A stretch of DNA of 64,000 bases from NCBI GenBank assembly GCA_933228895.1, contig OW121848.1, positions 83,223,470 to 83,287,469 on the forward strand, in the 5' to 3' direction. Below the pieces are notes generated by a model. The model saw only the letters and a list, made by a program, of their open reading frames with translations, was not told where the DNA came from and ran no database searches. Within the stretch, counting starts at the first letter, position 1, and each line of letters opens with the position of its first letter. A program made the translations under genes and the position numbers. Below are positions 59,260-64,000 of this stretch, piece after piece. Source of the stretch: Platycnemis pennipes (lineage: Eukaryota; Arthropoda; Insecta; Odonata; Platycnemididae).

Positions 59260-60912
59260 GATGGTGAAGATTTTGCTGAAGAGAATCTAAGTGAGAATAA
59301 GTGTATTGATGAAAGGCAAAGTAACTCACAAACTGAACAGAGGTCTTAGTCGACTGAAGAAGGCAGTGGCACAGGAGATTCCATCCCTTTAAGACCTAAA
59401 CTTTTTTTTCCTAAAAATATAATTTTTTACATTTTACTATATTTTGGTGATATACTTACCATAGTTCAGTAGAAAAACTGTAATTTTGTGAGTTTTGGAA
59501 GAGGATGAAGACACTATTTTATTAGAAGGACGTGTAAAGCAAAATCTTTTCGGAGTCGACTAGTTAAGGTTTTTTCGGACCAGCAAAAAATATTTCAGAT
59601 ATTTTAAAAATTGGAAAAAAATTCATTAACAATGCCATTATAAAGATTATTGTGGTTCATACTAATCAAGTTTCTATCCTGTCTTTAGCTGGGGCGTATC
59701 ATGGGAATCAACTGAATATCATAGATTTGTGGACATCAATAGAAACATTCAGAATGGCAATGTGTATCTAATGCTTCTGATTTCTTATGCTATGTTTGAA
59801 CGTCGGTAACAATGAGATGAGGGAGGAAAGAAAGTAAGTTATCGACTGAAACCGTATGAAAAACTAATCAAAATCTTTGTAGAAAAATTACAAAATGTCC
59901 ACCGTTCGCCAATGTCCACCGTCCACCAAATGCCATTGTCCATGTTTCACTAACATAAGTGAAAATATCACCGGCCGCGAGAGGCTAGAAGATTTTCATG
60001 AGTAATGTTGCCCAATTTGATATATTCCTAAAAACCGAGAAAATATGAGAACAAAATATACTCCTCAGTCGATTCGAGGGTATCCCATATATAGAAAATG
60101 TAAACCTATGCTGGGATGCAACCTAAAGGACCGTTTGCAACTATCAACTGGTTCAGTGATAGTAGCAAAATTGACCACACCAATTTTCAATACGGGTTTA
60201 TAAATGACGACTTATAATTGGTTGAGTACTTTTTCTCAGTAGGAGAATTTAAAGAGAAAAATCTTTCTTTTGCAAGAACTAAAATGATAAAAAAGTTCAA
60301 ATACCGCTTTCATTGAAAGAAATAGATAACCATAATCCGAAAGTTAAGTTTGCTCTGGTCTAAGAAGGAAGCCACGATAGGTTTTTATGCCAAAAAATTA
60401 GTAAAAAGTATCATACTAAATTTCAGCTAATGGTGATACAGTGGATGATGACACAAAAAATGATCGCAAAATACAGACCATTACATTTTATAACAGTGGT
60501 GGGATTCATTCCGTAGATATACGTACTGTGTGAATCCTACAACGTAGAAAAAATTACTAGAATTTAGCACATTATTGATGCTTTTCAATGTTGGATTAAG
60601 TGGGAACTCACAATCTATTTGAGGAATAGTAATTAGAAAATGAAACGTAAAGAATTAATTAAAAACTTGGTAATGAGAATCATGTTGAGCAGCGAGCCAA
60701 ATCTGTCGGCAGAGATCAAGAAGAAAAATGATGAAAAGGAGAGCATATATGGAAATGAAGATAATCATCCCATAAAGAAAAGATGTAGGCTCGGTATTGC
60801 AGAGAGAAGGGAAAGAGTTACTAGATATATATGCCAATTGTGTAAAAATATGCGTGCAGCACTCCCGATTTATATGCCGTGAATGCGATGAGTGCGATGC
60901 TAAACACGTAAA
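59260..60912 (+). pseudogene. piggyBac-family transposase, heavily decayed
   Basis: Pieces in order across frames fit the family. There is an acidic N-terminus (DNDGEDFAEENLSENKC), then AYHGNQLNIIDLWTSIETFR, then KLIKIFVEKLQNV. ATINWFSDSS follows (family: DNW.TS), then QTITFYNSGGIHSVD (family: YN..KGGVD..D) and FNVGLSGNSQSIFEE. The end reads IKNLVMRIM...PIKKRCRLGIAERRERVTRYICQLC. A frameshift near 60845 continues as CVQHSRFICRECDEC, completing the C-terminal cross-brace zinc finger. Many stops and frameshifts, and altered catalytic surroundings, exclude activity. TTAA-flanked ends were not located. Confidence 0.8.
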
Positions 60913-62847
60913 ATACAAAGACGTGAATGATGATACCAGATAGTACTGTTTATACAACAAAATTTCAAGTATTTATATTCATATTTCTAAATATTCCTGG
61001 GTAAATTAGTATGATTTGCTTCATAAATGCTTAGTCGAGAGAAATTTGAAATACTTCACTAAGTAGTACTAACATTGGGTTTTACGTAAAATTTAGTAAT
61101 TGTATTGTACATACATAATGATTGTTAAATTATTTGATATTATTGGATAGATGAATTAATTTTAATATTTACCAATTCTTTTTAATATATCATATTAAAG
61201 ATAATTCATATTATAACTAACTGTTTACGCAATCAGGGAAGAAAGCAGGTACTAAAGGAGTATCTTTCATTTATGCGCGACCAATAATGTTCCAGCAGAG
61301 GGTGCTGCAGACGAAAGGATAAAACAATTTCATACATTATTGTGCGATCAGTTACCCCGAATTACCCTCCATGGCAGTATTTAGTTGAAAATTTTACGAA
61401 CTCACGAATTTGCACCGAGAACCAACATGCCAGCGGGAAGTGTTTCAAACATTTTGATATTTTAGAAAGTGAAAGTAATTACAATGAAGGATATGTTGTA
61501 ATGATTATGGTTAAATTAGGAGTATTTAAATGAATTCTTCAGTTTTTTAAATTTATTTATGGGTTTGTGCATTCGAACCGACCTGAGATATGAAGAGTGG
61601 AGATGGAACGCTTTCTAAATCGTCGTCGATGGAGATAGCTTGAGATTTGAGATAGTTTGGCAAAACCAGGGAATAAAATTCAAAACCCAATGGAGCATAA
61701 TGTCTCATTACGTATCCGTGGGATGTTCATTGATGCCATTGCAAAGATGCTAAAAAAAGTTCGTCTTTTGTTGTTGTTGTTCTTTTCGTGAAGATAGCAA
61801 AGGTAAAAGGTACTAAAAGATGTATCGCAACTAATTCTTGAATCTAGATCGGCCATTTCATTCGAAAAAGTCATACGGACTTACTTTTTGCATTACTCTC
61901 AGATCAAATAGGTTTGCATTCGGTAAACTGAAAGTACTTAAATGAAAGTTTATGCGGGGTTCAAAAGGTGAATATTTTATGGATTTATACCGTATTCCGG
62001 AGTGAACTGCTTTCAAAATTGTTGTCTTTTGAGACACAAGAACGTGATAAGAAACGTAAATGAAGTCTAATCAAAAATAAGAGTAGCAAGATGAAAAAAT
62101 TGTGATATAGTTATTCGTCAAATATACAGTAGAAGGTGTGAATATGCGCAACCGAGCGACGAGTACTTGGTTTTGTAGGCTAAATATGTAAGTACTAGGT
62201 AATAAGAATAGAATTTACTCTAATTAGAATAAAATGCATCAATACGTATCCGCAAAATTTCATTGACGCCAATGTCATGAATTTGGAGAATTGAGACAAA
62301 CAACATACATAAAAGGCCAGAGAAATGCTTTTTTGCCGAAGAGGTGGGTACTACCATTCCCAAAAACAAGAATCTGGCCTCATTGCCAGCAATAGACAGA
62401 CATTCGTATGCACCCTCCCTTCTAACCTCCTTTGCATCTGCTAGCCTGAAAGTTTCTAAATAATATTCTTATTTTTAAAAGATCCAGGTGAGTCCAGGCA
62501 GTAGTTATATGTTTATATTGGTTTAAATTATATTTATGGTTGCGATAGTGACTTGGAGCCATAGCTAACTCCATAACATAAGTTAGTTAAAATTTCTTTG
62601 CATATTTGCTTTCTCAAATACAATCTGTAATTATTATATTTCTTCCTCCCGTTGAATTTCAACGGGCACCTTCATCTAGTTTACTATAATTTTATTTGAG
62701 AGTTACTGCTTGAAAAAAGCTCTGGAATGGCATTTACTCACCAATTTCATATTATTCTAAGGTCTAAGTAAACATAGGTGTGTATATTTGTTTCAGCTAG
62801 TGAAATGAGAGACCTTAAGCTTGACTCTAGATGGAAACGAAACACAA
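60913..62847. other. intergenic, with a CTCF-like site at 61292-61307
   Basis: CCAGCAGAGGGTGCTG matches the CTCF core pattern except for one T. It departs at the same position as the site at 33127. No exon or repeat family was recognised elsewhere here. Confidence 0.4.
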
Positions 62848-63830
62848 CATCATCATCAGTCAACGATCCTTAGATTGGTTTGACTCAGCCCTCCAATCGA
62901 TTCTTCTATCAGCCAAACTCTTAATTTTTGTAAAATTCTTCTTTTTCACATCTTTCACTAATTGCACCATATGTCTCATACGATTCCTTCAATTGCCATT
63001 CTTCCCATTCATTGTCCCTCGATCATTGTCTTCATCAACTGTTCATTTCTCAAGATATGGTCAATTAGGTTGTCTCGTCTATTTTTGAAAGTTTCCCGAA
63101 GATTTCTCATTTCTCAAAGAGAAGAATTACATCAATACGAAGAGGTTGGCCGATAGGAGAATCGAACGGAGGACTTCGTAAAACTAATCCTAGGATTCCT
63201 TCCATCTCTTCACATATTTTTATTTTTAATAAAACGTTCTCCTTTTAGGTCCCTCATGGCTTGCATTTTGTGCTCCGTTCCTTGCAGTGTTTCCTCACTA
63301 TAGGCAGCTTACAGCTTCCCATATGCAAGGTTGTCATGTACTTCTACGCATATATCCTTCATCCACATTTCTTTAGCTCTTCTTGCTCTGTGACCTATTC
63401 GTTCCTTATTCTTTTATGGCAAGGCTACCCTTCTTCATTTTTCAAATTCTTATGTTTTTTTCTTTCTTCAATCAACCCAAAAACTTCTTCTGTGATCCAG
63501 AGTTTCTTCTAGAAAACTTTCCTTCTTCACAGAACCTCTTTTGTGGTTTCCTGTAGTTCGTTTTTAATATTTCTCCATCTCGTTTCCACTAAGTTCTCGC
63601 TAACACAGAGTTGTACTCTACCAACTGGTTTTCCACTGCTATTTTAAATTCCCGCTGATGTTGAACCTCCTTCAATTTCTAATCGATTGGCCATACTTTC
63701 TCCATTGTTTTCTTTAGTTTTTTTTAATTTTACATGCAAAGAAACTGCCAAAGTCAGGGCCTTTTTCATTGGCAAACTCCCATTCAGTAACTACTGACCT
63801 TCAGGATATTATGAAATAAACTTCAAGCTC
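62848..63830 (-). pseudogene. RTE-like non-LTR element, rearranged third 3' copy
   Basis: The left end is the family's GATGATGATG tail followed by the 3' region up to about 63115. From about 63117 to 63200 the same 3' tail appears in the opposite orientation (GAAGAGGTTGGCCGATAGGAG ... AATCCTAGGATT). Beyond it the minus strand resumes with an upstream protein segment, LWITEEVFGLIEERKKHKN and RRAKEMWMKD, the linker between endonuclease and RT in this family. The RT domain itself is missing. It is a rearranged, dead copy. Confidence 0.7.
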
Positions 63831-64000
63831 TGATAGGTTAACCAAAATAACGGTGAGAGAGATTCGTGTTACTCATTAGAATGTCGATGGAAAGCATGCC
63901 CGTGTTCATTCATTCATGTATTTTGCTAGCGTTTGTTAGCTTTTGGAGAGTCCTGCTACTATTGTCTACACACATAATTTGCTCCTCACTTCCCTTTTTA

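Noticed and set aside
1..64000. CRISPR arrays, operons, rRNA genes, intact tRNA genes
   Set aside because: None seen. Regularly spaced short repeats are absent and the tRNA-like pieces lack a pairing anticodon arm.

Overview
The window looks like nuclear DNA of an arthropod, most likely an insect. It is AT-rich, with spliced genes that have kilobase introns, consensus GT/AG splice sites, CpG-rich promoter-like islands, and decayed copies of hAT, piggyBac, PIF/Harbinger-type, RTE-like non-LTR and Penelope-like elements plus tRNA-derived SINEs. There is no prokaryotic gene layout and no CRISPR array. The species cannot be fixed from sequence alone.

Layout. 1-7 kb: mostly non-coding, with a SINE, a CpG-rich block and a PIF/Harbinger-type MITE. 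7.3-16.4 kb: a complete six-exon XPA gene (nucleotide-excision-repair damage scaffold) on the + strand. Its 7.7 kb last intron holds a reverse-transcriptase fragment, three hairpins and an inverted Penelope-like repeat pair. The 3' end of the last exon and its 3' UTR are tandemly duplicated just downstream. 17-29 kb: a transposon-dense block. It holds a hAT element with intact ends and target-site duplication, two RTE-like non-LTR copies, a Penelope-like element with GIY-YIG endonuclease, SINEs and several inverted repeats. 30.6-32.2 kb: a two-exon gene for a secreted, cysteine-free, very acidic protein with dibasic sites. 36-50.6 kb: a three-exon gene for a small secreted six-cysteine protein, starting in a CpG island and split by a 13 kb intron. 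55.7 kb: the first coding exon of a third secreted protein, whose remainder is not recognised in the window. 59.3-60.9 kb: a dead piggyBac transposase. 62.8-64 kb: another rearranged RTE-like non-LTR copy.

How it fits together. XPA is a self-contained housekeeping gene. The three genes from 30 to 56 kb all run on the + strand and all begin with a signal peptide, but share no other visible similarity. I recognise no family for any of them, so they are the main candidates for undescribed biology here. The second theme is structural: many snap-back or inverted repeats, some carrying hammerhead-ribozyme-like cores of the type known from Penelope-like elements. All gene models come from reading splice sites by eye and need transcript support.
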